Assembly: GCF_904846235.1 (NCBI RefSeq)
Contig: NZ_CAJGZN010000019.1
Coordinates: 1-41,154, forward strand
DNA: 41,154 nt
Reading direction: 5' to 3'
Source of the DNA: Psychrobacter immobilis
GTDB taxonomy: Bacteria; Pseudomonadota; Gammaproteobacteria; Pseudomonadales; Moraxellaceae
The notes under the pieces: generated by a model
Database searches by the model: none
Told to the model about the DNA's origin: nothing
The model's input: only the letters and a program-made list of their open reading frames with translations
Translations under genes and position numbers: made by a program
Shown here: positions 18,226 to 28,064 of the stretch, in pieces
Layout: each line of letters starts with the position of its first letter
Position numbering within the stretch: position 1 is the first letter of the stretch

Positions 18226-19866
18226 TTATTCAACTTTTACACCATCGAAGCGTATTGAGCCAAGTGGGCTGATTTTATAATCGACCACATTTGGTGCGGT
18301 GAATACCGTCACTACCGAATGCGCCATTGTCGTCCAAGGAAGCTGCTCTTTGAATATCTGCTGAGCTTGCTCGTATTCACTGACACGCTCATCTTGATTG
18401 TTAATCTGACGGGCGTTGGTCACCAAATTATCGAAGTCTTTGTTACACCAGCGCGAGTAGTTATTGCCACCGACTGCGTCACAAGACAGTAATGAGCCAA
18501 GCCAGTTGTCTGGATCACCATTATCGCCAGTCCAGCCGGCTAGAATGACATCAGGCTCGCCTTTAGCAGCGCGTTTTAGGTACTCGCCCCACTCATAAGT
18601 CACAAGCTTGGTATCGACGCCAATCTTCGCCCAATCTGCTTGTAGCATTTCAGCCATTAGCTTGGCATTTGGGTTGTACGGACGCTGAACTGGCATATAC
18701 CATAGATTGATAGAAAGATTATCCGCGCCAGCTTCTTTGATTAGTGCTTTTGCTTTTTCGACGTCGTAAGGCGCATCTTTAAGTGACTCATCATAGCCCC
18801 ACTGCGTTGGCGGCATTGGATTGGTTGCCTTGAGGCCTTCGCTCTGATAAACCGCATTGATAATAGCGTCTTTGTTGATCGCCATATCTAATGCTTGACG
18901 CACTTTAAGATCGCTCAGTTGAGGTTTTTCTACGTTATAACCGACATAGCCGACGTTGAAGCCAGGCTGATCGAGAACAGTGGCCTTACCTGATTTTTTG
19001 ACAGATTCGATTTCGGCAGGTTTTGGATAAGCGGACACATGACATTCGCCAGCTTGCACTTTCTGTGCACGAACTGCCGAGTCTTTAGTGATGACAAACA
19101 CTAGGTTGTCGATATAGATGTCGTCTTTATTCCAATAGTCTGGGTTTTTGGTATAACGAATTTGCGCGTCTTTTTGATATGAGGTAAAGACGAAAGGTCC
19201 AGTACCGACTGGCTTAGTATTGATATCAGCAGCATTGCCAGAGGCTAGCAATTGATCTGCGTACTCAGCAGAACCAATATAAGCAAAAGGCATCGCTAGG
19301 TTCTGTAGGAACGGCGCATTGGTTTCGCTAAGGGTAATTTTTACCGTATAGTCGTCAACCTTTTCGATATTAGAGATAATATCAGGTAGCCCCATGCCGA
19401 CCGAATATGGGAATTCAGCAGGATAAGCTTTGTTAAATTCAAAGTCTGGGTCAGTGATACGTTCTAGCGTAAAGACAATGTCATCTGCGTTGAAATCGCG
19501 AGTTGGAGTAAAGTAGTCAGTTGTACCGAACTTAACCCCTTTGCGTAGATTAAAGGTATAAGTCTTGCCGTCTTCGCTAATATCCCAGCTCTCCGCAAGT
19601 CCTGGTTGAATCTCAGTTTCCGCTCTTTTGAATTCTACCAAGCCATTATAAATAGGGAAGGCACTCGCATCAAAATCCGTACCTGAAGTATATTGCGCTG
19701 GATCGAATCCAGCAGGGCTACCTTCTGAGCAATATAGCAATGTTTTGGCGGCTTTGGCATCTGAGCTAGCAGCAGAATCGTTGGTGGTTTTGTTGTCTCC
19801 ACTACAGGCGCTGATACCTAAGACAAACGTCGCCAACATCGTAAGTTTGAAGAGTGATTTTTGCAT
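18226..19866 (-). CDS. dppA: Peptide-binding lipoprotein of the ABC importer (DppA type, SBP family 5)
   Basis: The extracytoplasmic receptor of the importer, 546 residues. The lipoprotein signal is MQKSLFKLTMLATFVLGISAC with the lipidated Cys at 21, so it is probably tethered to a membrane. Family 5 features: YCSEGSPAGFDPAQYTSGTD, then GLAESWDISEDGKTYTFNLRKGVKF, LSETNAPFLQNL, and DLKVRQALDMAINKDAI. The close resemblance to DppA suggests dipeptides; heme or other peptides are possible. It is the first gene of the minus-strand operon dppABCDF, and its own stop is followed by the 22-bp inverted repeat. Confidence 0.93.
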   Translation of the reverse strand: MQKSLFKLTMLATFVLGISACSGDNKTTNDSAASSDAKAAKTLLYCSEGSPAGFDPAQYTSGTDFDASAFPIYNGLVEFKRAETEIQPGLAESWDISEDGKTYTFNLRKGVKFGTTDYFTPTRDFNADDIVFTLERITDPDFEFNKAYPAEFPYSVGMGLPDIISNIEKVDDYTVKITLSETNAPFLQNLAMPFAYIGSAEYADQLLASGNAADINTKPVGTGPFVFTSYQKDAQIRYTKNPDYWNKDDIYIDNLVFVITKDSAVRAQKVQAGECHVSAYPKPAEIESVKKSGKATVLDQPGFNVGYVGYNVEKPQLSDLKVRQALDMAINKDAIINAVYQSEGLKATNPMPPTQWGYDESLKDAPYDVEKAKALIKEAGADNLSINLWYMPVQRPYNPNAKLMAEMLQADWAKIGVDTKLVTYEWGEYLKRAAKGEPDVILAGWTGDNGDPDNWLGSLLSCDAVGGNNYSRWCNKDFDNLVTNARQINNQDERVSEYEQAQQIFKEQLPWTTMAHSVVTVFTAPNVVDYKISPLGSIRFDGVKVE

Positions 19867-20325
19867 TATTACATCCTATGTAATGGTAGGTAGGTACTCA
19901 TGTATCCATATGTTCGTACTCGAGCATGAATACGATGAGAAAGCGTTTAGTGACCTCTAAAGTATCTATCTATGCAGTATTTTATATATACAAAATAAAA
20001 CATATTAAAGGTTGTTATAACTTTAAATTATATAGATGGAAACTAAAAATATAAATAAGTCGTTCGAATATACTCTCTTAATCTGTGATAATGCAAGCTA
20101 TAAATAGACTAATTTTGATAAAAAATGTACGGTTTTGCCGTATTTAGCATCAATAAGATATTAAATACTAGATTCTATGGCTTTATGTTTGTTAAATCTA
20201 AATAATTAAGAGACATACTTCTAGATTGCTAACCAGTTACAATTTTACTAAGTGTAAACAATTAGAAAGAATAAAGTTATGTCTCTTTAAAGCAATCAGC
20301 TATAAGCCGTTTACCCAATACAGTG
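19867..20325. other. Intergenic region upstream of dppA
   Basis: About 460 AT-rich bp between the end of the GMC gene and dppA. It should hold the dppA promoter. An imperfect inverted repeat (AAGAGACATACTT at 20208-20220 against AAGTTATGTCTCTT at 20274-20287, one bulge) and a small hairpin (TACGG/CCGTA, 20128-20142) are visible. No gene was seen. Confidence 0.45.
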
Positions 20326-21954
20326 TTAAACAGGGCTATGATTTGTTCTAATTAAATCGGCTATTTTTTCGGCAATCATGATAGTTGGCGCGTTGGTATT
20401 GGCGCTAATAAGCGTTGGCATCACTGAAGCGTCGATAACTCGCAATCCGCTCACACCTCGTACCTTTAATTCTAAATCGACCACAGAGCTGTCATCTGAG
20501 CCCATGCGGCAAGTACCTACTGGATGGTAAATGGTGTCAGATTTATTTCGGATATAACCGAGCATACCGTCTTTTTCGAGGTAAGGGGCAGGGTAGTCTT
20601 CAGTGATGTACTTAGCGAGTGCGGACTCTTGCATAATGGCTCGAGTGCGCTCGGCACCAGCTACCATGTACTCTACGTCTTTTGGATGCGACAGATAGTT
20701 TGGATCGATCAAGACAGCATCGGAGGGGTCGGCTGAGTCCAATCTGACAGTACCTCGACTTTCAGGCCGTAAGTAGCAACTGTGACAAGAGACAGCAAAT
20801 CCGCGTCTGAGATCGCGACCGTGCTCTATCACGCGCGAGATGACAAAGTGCAGCTGTGTGTTTGGCCACTCTTTTGGGTCATCACCGACGCTAAAGAACG
20901 CACCCGCCTCTGCATAGTTGGTAGACAGTAACCCTGTACCGTCTTTTCTCCACTGCCGAATGCTTTTGGTCAATGTCGAAATCGATGCCATGCCAATACC
21001 GATGACGTCAGTAGTATTGACCTCGTAATCAAAGACGACGTCTAAGTGATCCTGCAAATTGCCACCGACTTCAGGTGCATTTACCACTACATCGATACCA
21101 TGAGACTGCAAATGATCTGCAGGACCAATACCTGAGAGCATCAGGACTTTGGGTGAACCAAATGCGCCACCTGATAATAGGACTTCATGACGCGCCGTGA
21201 CAGTATGTTCGACACCGTCTTTTTCGTAGACGACGCCTGTCGCTTGATTGTCTTCGATAATGACGCGGTTAGCCTGTGCATGAGTGATAACAGTCAGGTT
21301 GGCACGGTTTTGTACAGGATGTAGATAGGCGGCCGCAGCGGAGCAGCGTTGACCTTGTTTTTCACCATGGAAATGAGTGACTTGATACAACCCTGTACCG
21401 TCTTGCTTTTCGCTATTAAAGTCAGGGTTGTGATCTAGGCCGTTGGCAATCGCAGCTTCTACGAATGCTTTTGAGATGTCTCGTGGACTGAGTAGGTCGC
21501 TAACATGCAGCGGCCCGCTATCACCATGTAGGTCATCGCTACCACGAACGTTGTTTTCAGCTTTGATAAAGTAGGGCAGTACATCGTCAAATCCCCAGCC
21601 AGTACAGCCTTGCTCCACCCAGCGCTCATAATCTAGCTTACTACCACGTGTATAGATCATGGCATTGATAGCTGATGATCCGCCCAAACATTGTCCACGC
21701 GGCTGAAAACCTTTACGGTTATTAAGGTGCTCTTGCGGGGTGGTGTGAAAGCACCAGTTGTTCAGTTTGAGCGGTTTGCCAGGAACCATCAGAATAAGTC
21801 CAGCAGGCACACGTACTACTAGATCTTTGCCCTCACCGCCGTATTCTAATAAACAAACACTGATATTTGGGTTTTCAGTGAGACGGCTAGCGAGCACGCA
21901 ACCCGCCGAACCTCCTCCGACGATGACATAGTCAAATGTTGTGTCAAATTCCAT
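20326..21954 (-). CDS. GMC-family FAD-dependent alcohol dehydrogenase
   Basis: A glucose-methanol-choline oxidoreductase of 542 residues. The FAD-binding Rossmann motif is [19 protein letters not shown] (about 9-27), followed by the GMC signatures [19 protein letters not shown] and [20 protein letters not shown]. The active-site His is in [10 protein letters not shown] and the second conserved residue is the Asn in [19 protein letters not shown]. It is a paralogue of BetA at 34511, but sits with an alcohol and an aldehyde dehydrogenase rather than choline genes. A membrane-associated alcohol dehydrogenase (AlkJ-like) is more likely than a choline dehydrogenase. TAAGGA lies upstream of the ATG. 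Confidence 0.88.
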   Translation of the reverse strand: MEFDTTFDYVIVGGGSAGCVLASRLTENPNISVCLLEYGGEGKDLVVRVPAGLILMVPGKPLKLNNWCFHTTPQEHLNNRKGFQPRGQCLGGSSAINAMIYTRGSKLDYERWVEQGCTGWGFDDVLPYFIKAENNVRGSDDLHGDSGPLHVSDLLSPRDISKAFVEAAIANGLDHNPDFNSEKQDGTGLYQVTHFHGEKQGQRCSAAAAYLHPVQNRANLTVITHAQANRVIIEDNQATGVVYEKDGVEHTVTARHEVLLSGGAFGSPKVLMLSGIGPADHLQSHGIDVVVNAPEVGGNLQDHLDVVFDYEVNTTDVIGIGMASISTLTKSIRQWRKDGTGLLSTNYAEAGAFFSVGDDPKEWPNTQLHFVISRVIEHGRDLRRGFAVSCHSCYLRPESRGTVRLDSADPSDAVLIDPNYLSHPKDVEYMVAGAERTRAIMQESALAKYITEDYPAPYLEKDGMLGYIRNKSDTIYHPVGTCRMGSDDSSVVDLELKVRGVSGLRVIDASVMPTLISANTNAPTIMIAEKIADLIRTNHSPV

Positions 21955-22144
21955 TTTATATTCCTTATAGCATCCATGCTAATTAAAATAGGGTACGCTT
22001 TACAGTAACTATTATTCTGCTGAAATAATAAAATAAAAATGACTCTGCGGTATCTGTTTGCGTCAATATCGTAGGACAAGCTAAGACTGTTATATTCGGT
22101 ACATCGTCTGGAATTAATGCTACTTAATGTTGCGTCAAACGTCC

Positions 22145-22471
22145 TTATATCGCACAGATTTCTGAGCGTACGATAAAGCGTTTGCCTTCAGGGATTTCTA
22201 ACGAAAAACTCGCACCGCGACCATTGACGACATCAATGGTCAAATCGGTATGCTGCCATAGATTGTATTGTGCGCGTCCCATATAAAATGGACAGTCAAC
22301 AAGCTCACCAACCAGCACATCCTGACCGCCTACCTTAAACTCTCCTAATGGATAGCACATCGGCGAGCTACCATCACAGCAGCCACCTGACTGATGAAAC
22401 ATCAGCTTTCCATGCTTGGACTTTAGTAGCTCAATCAACGCCTTACACGACTCTGTTGCTGCCAGTTTCAT
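22145..22471 (-). CDS. DUF779-family protein
   Basis: A 108-residue protein from the ATG at 22471 (MKLAATESCKALIELLK), chosen because AAGGAG lies 6 bases upstream; an earlier in-frame ATG at 22495 lacks a site. The Cys-rich signature FHQSGGCCDGSSPMCYPLGEF is diagnostic of DUF779. Such genes often accompany aldehyde dehydrogenases of the ExaC/AcoD type, as here. The three cysteines could bind metal or act in redox, but the function is unknown. The C-terminal half is strand-rich (FSLEIPEGKRFIVRSEI). Confidence 0.85.
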   Translation of the reverse strand: MKLAATESCKALIELLKSKHGKLMFHQSGGCCDGSSPMCYPLGEFKVGGQDVLVGELVDCPFYMGRAQYNLWQHTDLTIDVVNGRGASFSLEIPEGKRFIVRSEICAI

Positions 22472-22547
22472 ATCGTACTCCTTCTTATGGCCCATCCATG
22501 GTTTATATAATTGCTCTCTAGTATCAGTATGCCACAGTCAAATCAAA

Positions 22548-22606
22548 AAGGTCGCATCATCTTCAGACACATCACAACTGGCATATGACTAAAAAGATAC
22601 GACCTT
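22548..22606 (-). terminator. Long-loop stem at the end of the adhP transcript
   Basis: On the minus strand AAGGTCGTATC pairs with GATGCGACCTT (one U-G pair), followed by TTTTTG. The loop is about 37 nt. It lies after adhP and before the DUF779 gene and may be a terminator or attenuator. Confidence 0.5.
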
Positions 22607-22671
22607 CGGCTGATAATTGACAGTTGGAATAACTACGTAATAAGCTTATAACACTGTCATTTTACTATCCG

Positions 22672-23700
22672 TTATTGATTATAGTCGATGACGATACGAC
22701 CTTCGATTTTGCCATTACGCATCCGCTCAAAAATATCATTGATGTTCTCTAATGGCTCAGCTTTGACGGTCGCTTTGACTTTGCCAGCCGCTGCCATATC
22801 TAGCGACTCTTGTAAGTCAAGACGTGTGCCAACGATAGAGCCGCGTATGGTGATACCATTGAGTACAGTATCAAAGATTGACACCGGGAAGTCGCCAGTG
22901 GGGAGTCCGTTACATACTAAAGTACCACCGCGACGTAACATGCTTAAGGCTTGATCAAAAGCTTTTGATGATACTGCAGTGACTAACACGCCATGAGCGC
23001 CACCGATTTCTTCTTGTAGCAACTCGCCTGGGTCTGTATTTTTGGCATTTACCGTCACTGTTGCCCCCAGCTTTTTGGCGAATTCAAGTTTTTCGTCATC
23101 AATATCAACAGCAGCAACATTGAGCCCCATGGCAATGGCATATTGTACAGCCATGTGACCAAGGCCGCCGATACCTGAAATAACAACCCAGTCGCCTGGC
23201 TTGGTGTCGGTCATTTTAAGACCTTTATATACCGTGACGCCCGCACATAAAACAGGGGCAATCTCAATGGAGTCGACACTCTCAGGAATAATGCCAACAT
23301 AGTTGGCATCTGCAAGGACGTATTCTGCAAAGCTACCGTTCACTGAGTAACCAGAGTTTTCTTGCTTTTTACATAAGGTTTCCCAGCCACCCAAGCAATG
23401 CGTACAGTGACCACAAGCAGAGTATAGCCATGGCACACCAACGCGGTCACCTGCTTTGACATGAGTTACGCCGTCACCGACCGCCGTGATCACGCCAACA
23501 CCTTCATGGCCTGGGATAAATGGTGGGCTTGGCTTAACAGGCCAGTCCCCCTCAACCGCATGCAAATCAGTATGACAGACGCCTGAGGCGTGCATTTTGA
23601 CAACTATTTGCCCAGCACCTGCGGTTGGAATGTCGACTTCTTCGATTTTTAAGTCTTGACCGAACTCATGTAATACAGCGGCTTTCATTTTGTTAGTCAT
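22672..23700 (-). CDS. adhP: Zinc-dependent alcohol dehydrogenase (AdhP type)
   Basis: Medium-chain NAD-dependent alcohol dehydrogenase of about 342 residues. I start it at 23700 ([13 protein letters not shown]), which has a GAGAG site and the family N-terminus; an earlier ATG at 23763 adds 21 unrelated residues. Catalytic zinc ligands: Cys42 in GVCHTDLH, His-Glu in PGHEGVG, and a later Cys in [13 protein letters not shown]. Structural zinc: the four cysteines of [15 protein letters not shown]. The NAD site is [13 protein letters not shown]. It oxidises primary alcohols to aldehydes, probably feeding the aldehyde dehydrogenase next to it. Confidence 0.93.
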   Translation of the reverse strand: MTNKMKAAVLHEFGQDLKIEEVDIPTAGAGQIVVKMHASGVCHTDLHAVEGDWPVKPSPPFIPGHEGVGVITAVGDGVTHVKAGDRVGVPWLYSACGHCTHCLGGWETLCKKQENSGYSVNGSFAEYVLADANYVGIIPESVDSIEIAPVLCAGVTVYKGLKMTDTKPGDWVVISGIGGLGHMAVQYAIAMGLNVAAVDIDDEKLEFAKKLGATVTVNAKNTDPGELLQEEIGGAHGVLVTAVSSKAFDQALSMLRRGGTLVCNGLPTGDFPVSIFDTVLNGITIRGSIVGTRLDLQESLDMAAAGKVKATVKAEPLENINDIFERMRNGKIEGRIVIDYNQ

Positions 23701-23936
23701 AATAAGCTCTCTTTTATGGGTGATTGATAAATGTTGATATAAAAAGTTGTTGCGATATTGCATTCAAAATATGCAAACACCTTATTTTGAACGCAAGACT
23801 GCTACAAATTTTTCCTGCTGTGCGCCTAAGCGCATTAGAGGATATAAAAATTCGTCTCAGTTTTTTATTTAGATCGTTGTAGCGAGCGGGCTATGTAACA
23901 CTTGTGATAACCCGCTCCATGATTAGAAATGATGGT

Positions 23937-25463
23937 TTAGAAGAAGCCCATTTTTTTCTGACTGTACGACACCAGCATGTTTTTGGTTTGCTGATAGTGG
24001 TCGAGCATCATTAAATGGTTTTCACGTCCGATACCAGATTGTTTGTAACCACCGAACGCCGAATGTGATGGATAAATATGATAGCAGTTGGTCCATACGC
24101 GGCCTGCTTGGATACCACGTCCGAAGCGATATGCCTTGTGTACACTACGGGTCCATACACCAGCGCCTAAACCATACAAGGTGTCATTGGCAATCTGCAT
24201 GGCTTCGTCATCGTCTTTAAAAGTAGTCACGGCAAGGACAGGTCCAAAGATCTCTTCTTGGAACACGCGCATATCGTTGGTGCCCTCAAAGATCGTTGGC
24301 TTGACGTAGTAACCGTCTGTCAAGTCGCCATCGTGCTTAGCTTGCTCTCCGCCGACGAGCACTTTTGCGCCTTCTTTTTTACCGATGTCGAGATAAGATA
24401 AAATTTTCTCTAGTTGGTCTGAGCTGGCTTGCGCGCCAATCATGGTGTCGGTATCGAGTGGGTTGCCCATTTTGATGGCCTCGACACGGGCGATACAGCG
24501 TTTGATAAACTCATCATAGATGCTCTCATGAACGAGTGCCCGCGATGGACAGGTGCAGATTTCACCTTGGTTCAGTGCAAACATCACTAGACCTTCGACC
24601 GCTTTGTCCAAGAAGTCATCGTCCTCATCCATAACATCGGCAAAGAAGATGTTAGGGCTTTTGCCACCAAGCTCTAACGTCACTGGAATGATGTTTTCGC
24701 TCGCGTACTGCATAATGAGGCGGCCAGTGGTAGTCTCACCTGTAAAGGCAACTTTATTGATGCGCGGATTTGACGCAAGTGGCTTACCCGCTTCGACCCC
24801 AAAGCCATTGACGACGTTCAGTACACCCTTTGGTAAAATATCAGCGATGCCGATGGTCTCTAACATGAACAGAATAGAAACTGGCGTTTGTTCGGCTGGC
24901 TTTAGAACGACACAGTTACCAGCAGCAAGGGCAGGTGCTAGCTTCCATACGGCCATTAGGATAGGAAAGTTCCAAGGAATGATTTGACCGACGACACCAA
25001 GTGGCTCATGAAAATGATAAGCCACAGTGTCTTCGTCAATCTGACTGATACCGCCTTCTTGTGCGCGAATGGCGCTGGCAAAATAACGGAAGTGATCAAT
25101 GGCTAGAGGGATGTCGGCTGCGAGTGTCTCACGAACAGGTTTGCCGTTTTCGTAACATTCGGCAATCGCAATCGCTTCTAGGTTGGCTTCCATGCTGTCA
25201 GCAATTTTGAGTAACAAGTTGGCACGTTCAGTAACACTGGTCTTACCCCAAGCATCTTTGGCAGCATGTGCGGCATCTAGTGCTTTTTCAATATCGGCTT
25301 CTTTTGAGCGGGCGACTTGGCAAATAGTTTTACCATCGATGGGGCTTGTGTTATCAAAATACTCTCCATCGATAGGAGCGGTCCACTCACCATTAATAAA
25401 GTTATCGTATTTTTCGCGGAACTGAACAGGGCTACCTTCCGTATTGGGATTTGCATACAGCAT
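23937..25463 (-). CDS. NAD-dependent aldehyde dehydrogenase (ExaC/AcoD/AldB type)
   Basis: 508 residues; oxidises aldehydes to acids. Catalytic Cys303 lies in [14 protein letters not shown] and the general-base Glu in [14 protein letters not shown]. The NAD pocket is in [23 protein letters not shown] and FTGETTTGR, and the end [24 protein letters not shown] is typical of this clade. AAGGAG lies 7 bases before the ATG. It heads the minus-strand cluster with adhP, the DUF779 gene and the GMC dehydrogenase, each separated by about 170-190 bp, so separate promoters are possible. An inverted repeat about 90-115 bp upstream may be its operator. Confidence 0.93.
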   Translation of the reverse strand: MLYANPNTEGSPVQFREKYDNFINGEWTAPIDGEYFDNTSPIDGKTICQVARSKEADIEKALDAAHAAKDAWGKTSVTERANLLLKIADSMEANLEAIAIAECYENGKPVRETLAADIPLAIDHFRYFASAIRAQEGGISQIDEDTVAYHFHEPLGVVGQIIPWNFPILMAVWKLAPALAAGNCVVLKPAEQTPVSILFMLETIGIADILPKGVLNVVNGFGVEAGKPLASNPRINKVAFTGETTTGRLIMQYASENIIPVTLELGGKSPNIFFADVMDEDDDFLDKAVEGLVMFALNQGEICTCPSRALVHESIYDEFIKRCIARVEAIKMGNPLDTDTMIGAQASSDQLEKILSYLDIGKKEGAKVLVGGEQAKHDGDLTDGYYVKPTIFEGTNDMRVFQEEIFGPVLAVTTFKDDDEAMQIANDTLYGLGAGVWTRSVHKAYRFGRGIQAGRVWTNCYHIYPSHSAFGGYKQSGIGRENHLMMLDHYQQTKNMLVSYSQKKMGFF

Positions 25464-25970
25464 GAAACACTCCTTGTTGTGTTGTTTGTTTTATCGGATA
25501 ATACAAGCGCAATTTTATCTATCCTAATATCTGTTATCGCAAAACAATATCAGTTGATGTTGTGATTGATTAACATCAATTGCTCTCTGTACACGTTCCA
25601 TACTACTCAGCTTCTGCTGATAATCATACTAAAATTTTATAATGACTGATGAGTTAACACATAACAGGAAGTTTGCTTTAATGGCCATGATTTTATTGCT
25701 GTAAAGCCTAGAATGCATAGGCTTGGTACTTATGATCAAAGCAGATACTTTACGGACAAAATTAAAAGATAAGCTATTGATTTTTTGCATTTATAAAAAA
25801 TAAAGCATTTTTTATCTATATTCTATTGACAATTGTTTGTTTTATTGTCGATACCTCAAGGTTGCACAGCCTGCAAATTTTAGGTGATTTTAGGCAAATG
25901 TTGCGTTTTTTTCCATTATGATGATGGTTTTATTATTCTCTTTTTTCACATTACTGGCTGGTTTGAATCT
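25464..25970. other. Divergent intergenic region, aldehyde dehydrogenase / helicase
   Basis: About 500 bp. It contains an inverted repeat near the aldehyde dehydrogenase (25554-25579) and, for the helicase, a consensus -35 TTGACA at 25826-25831 with a weak -10 (TCGATA) 16 bp later. The latter is overlapped by a short inverted repeat GACAAT/ATTGTC. I saw no sigma-54 GG-N10-GC promoter and no extra gene. Confidence 0.5.
25554..25579. promoter_or_regulatory. Operator-like inverted repeat upstream of the aldehyde dehydrogenase gene
   Basis: TTGATGTT and AACATCAA are perfect 8-bp half-sites separated by 10 bp, a spacing equivalent to about two helical turns centre to centre. It suits binding by a dimeric activator or repressor of the alcohol genes. 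The regulator is not in the window. Confidence 0.4.
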
Positions 25971-27917
25971 ATGCGTCAATCTTCTGCTCTCGATATCTTA
26001 AAAACAGGTCAAAATGTCTTTTTAACGGGCTCAGCAGGCTCAGGTAAGACCTATACGCTCAATCAATATATTGATTATCTACGCGCTCGCCGTGTGCCTG
26101 TTGCGGTGACTGCCAGTACCGGTATTGCTGCCACGCACATGAACGGTACGACGATACATAGTTGGTCAGGTATCGGTATCAAAGATGAGCTGACTGATCG
26201 AGATTTATCCACCTTGTCACGCAAGCAGTTTTTAGCAGACAGGTTGAAGGATACAGCGGTCTTGGTCATTGACGAGATATCAATGCTACATGCCAAGCAG
26301 CTTAACTTGGTCAGCCAAGTCCTCAAGCATGTCCGCAAAAATAACAAAGCCTTTGGTGGTATACAAGTCGTTGTCGCAGGAGACTTTTTTCAGCTGCCGC
26401 CCATCGGTAGCAAGGGCGAGAGCAATCGTGAAAAATTTGCCTTTATGTCTGAGGCGTGGCTCGATGCCAAATTCCATATTTGCTACTTGTCTGAGCAGCA
26501 TAGACAAGTCAGTGACGCGGCGAATGGCGGGCTTGATCTAGATGATATTCTCAATCAAATCCGTCGTCAGGAAGTGACGTTTGAGGCGATTGCCGCTTTA
26601 GAGAACACGCATGACCAAAGCGTCGATATCAAGCGTACCCGTCTCTACACGCATAATCTCAATGTCAATAAAATCAATGACAAAGAACTAGCGTCTCTAG
26701 ATGGCGAGATGATGCGCTTTGAGGCGACGACCACTGGCGATAGCAAGCTGGTTGAAACCTTGAAAAAAACCGTACGTACGCAAGATGAGTTGATTCTAAA
26801 AGTTGGCTCAAAGGTCATGTTTATCAAAAACAATGCCGAGCTTGGCGTGTCTAATGGGACGATGGGTGAGCTGATTGGTTTTGCTGCCGTCAAAGTGGAT
26901 GACAGTAAAGACAACAGTGAGGCATTGATCGAAAATAACATTGATGCGGACCGTGAAGATACTGACGAAACCACGGATAAACAGACGACCAAGGGTAAAA
27001 AAAGTGCTGCTAAAAAAGAAGCCGATAAGCCAAAAGCAAAGAAAGCGGCGACGCAAAAAATGCCTGTGGTTAGACTAAACTCCGGACGTGAAGTCATCGC
27101 TGAGCCTGAAGAATGGATCATCGAAGATGAAACGGGCGATGTGCTGGCAAGTTATTTACAAGTACCGCTCTGTCTAGCATGGGCAATCACCATTCATAAA
27201 TCGCAAGGCATGACCCTTGACGCGGCTGAGATTGATTTATCGCGTACCTTTGAGCTTGGGCAAGGCTATGTGGCCTTGTCACGTCTCAAGTCGCTGGCAG
27301 GATTGCAGCTGCTGGGTATGAATGACATGAGCTTGCAACTTGATCCATTAGCACGCGGCGCAGACAAGCGATTTTTGGTGCTGTCTGACGAAGCTGATGC
27401 CAACTATGCCATGCTCGATGAAGAAAGCATGCAGCAGGCACATGAGAAGTTTGTCTTAAAGTCAGGTGGTACGCTCAGTCAATCCGTGATTGATGCCTAT
27501 GCCGCGCTGCAAAAAAAGCGCCGCGAACAGCAGCAAGCGCAAATAGATAAAAAGCAAAAACAGGGCAATCAGGTCTCTGATAAGTCAGAAAGCACCTTGC
27601 GTGCAACCCGAGTGTTATTGGAGGAGAGTTTGACCATTGCGGAGATTTCAGAAGCACGTCAATTGTCACAATCGACCATCATGCGCCATATCGGTGAGCT
27701 AAAATCACAAGATCCGAGTCTTGCCTGCGATCATCTGCGTCCAGATGATGAGGTGATGACAGCCGTAGGTAATGCCTATGTCGCCATTAAAGTCGCCAAT
27801 AATCCAAATGACTTCAATGATGACGGTAGCATCAAGCTGCGTCCGATATATGATCATCTCAAGCAAAGCATTGACTACAATACCATTCGCCTCGCATTGA
27901 TTTTTATCACCCCATAG
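25971..27917 (+). CDS. Pif1/RecD-like superfamily 1 DNA helicase with C-terminal HTH
   Basis: About 648 residues from the ATG at 25971 (MRQSSALDIL), chosen because the family starts just before Walker A; an upstream in-frame start at 25884 adds a Phe-rich stretch with no similarity. Walker A is GSAGSGKT (20-27), motif Ia VTASTGIAATHM, Walker B VLVIDEISML (about 100), motif III VVVAGDFFQLPP, and late motifs in AITIHKSQGMTLD and GQGYVALSRLKSL. An acidic then Lys/Ala-rich insertion (about residues 320-370) interrupts the second RecA-like domain. The C-terminus (LTIAEISEARQLSQSTIMRHI) is a helix-turn-helix like those appended to RecQ/Pif1-type helicases. It is likely to act in DNA repair or on G-quadruplexes. 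Confidence 0.85.
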   Translation: MRQSSALDILKTGQNVFLTGSAGSGKTYTLNQYIDYLRARRVPVAVTASTGIAATHMNGTTIHSWSGIGIKDELTDRDLSTLSRKQFLADRLKDTAVLVIDEISMLHAKQLNLVSQVLKHVRKNNKAFGGIQVVVAGDFFQLPPIGSKGESNREKFAFMSEAWLDAKFHICYLSEQHRQVSDAANGGLDLDDILNQIRRQEVTFEAIAALENTHDQSVDIKRTRLYTHNLNVNKINDKELASLDGEMMRFEATTTGDSKLVETLKKTVRTQDELILKVGSKVMFIKNNAELGVSNGTMGELIGFAAVKVDDSKDNSEALIENNIDADREDTDETTDKQTTKGKKSAAKKEADKPKAKKAATQKMPVVRLNSGREVIAEPEEWIIEDETGDVLASYLQVPLCLAWAITIHKSQGMTLDAAEIDLSRTFELGQGYVALSRLKSLAGLQLLGMNDMSLQLDPLARGADKRFLVLSDEADANYAMLDEESMQQAHEKFVLKSGGTLSQSVIDAYAALQKKRREQQQAQIDKKQKQGNQVSDKSESTLRATRVLLEESLTIAEISEARQLSQSTIMRHIGELKSQDPSLACDHLRPDDEVMTAVGNAYVAIKVANNPNDFNDDGSIKLRPIYDHLKQSIDYNTIRLALIFITP

Positions 27918-27986
27918 TTTTGCTGCCTATAATTTTATTGCCTATAACTTTGTTACCTTTATTTTTATAGGCTTTAATTTTACTAT
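27912..27986 (+). repeat. About 5 x 15-bp degenerate tandem repeat spanning the helicase stop codon
   Basis: The first three units, CCATAGTTTTGCTGC, CTATAATTTTATTGC and CTATAACTTTGTTAC, match their neighbours at 11-12 of 15. Two more decayed units follow. The helicase stop TAG (27915) recurs in frame as TAA at 27930, 27945 and 27975. Confidence 0.75.
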
Positions 27987-28064
27987 TTTTTAGTATTCAG
28001 CAATCATTAGCGCACTCAACGTGATAACGCTCAGTTTTTACCCCCATTTATAGCGATACCCTTT

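Noticed and set aside
20208..20287. MITE upstream of dppA
   Set aside because: The arms are imperfect (one bulge), about 13 bp long, and I see no target duplication.
20326..21954. Second choline dehydrogenase
   Set aside because: It is a GMC enzyme like BetA, but its neighbours are alcohol and aldehyde dehydrogenases, so a general alcohol substrate fits better.
25464..25620. Sigma-54 promoter for the aldehyde dehydrogenase gene
   Set aside because: No GG-N10-GC pair with the usual surrounding bases was found on the minus strand.
26645..27121. 158-residue frame opposite the helicase
   Set aside because: Antisense to the helicase insertion; its Ser/Leu-rich composition mirrors the charged codons on the other strand.
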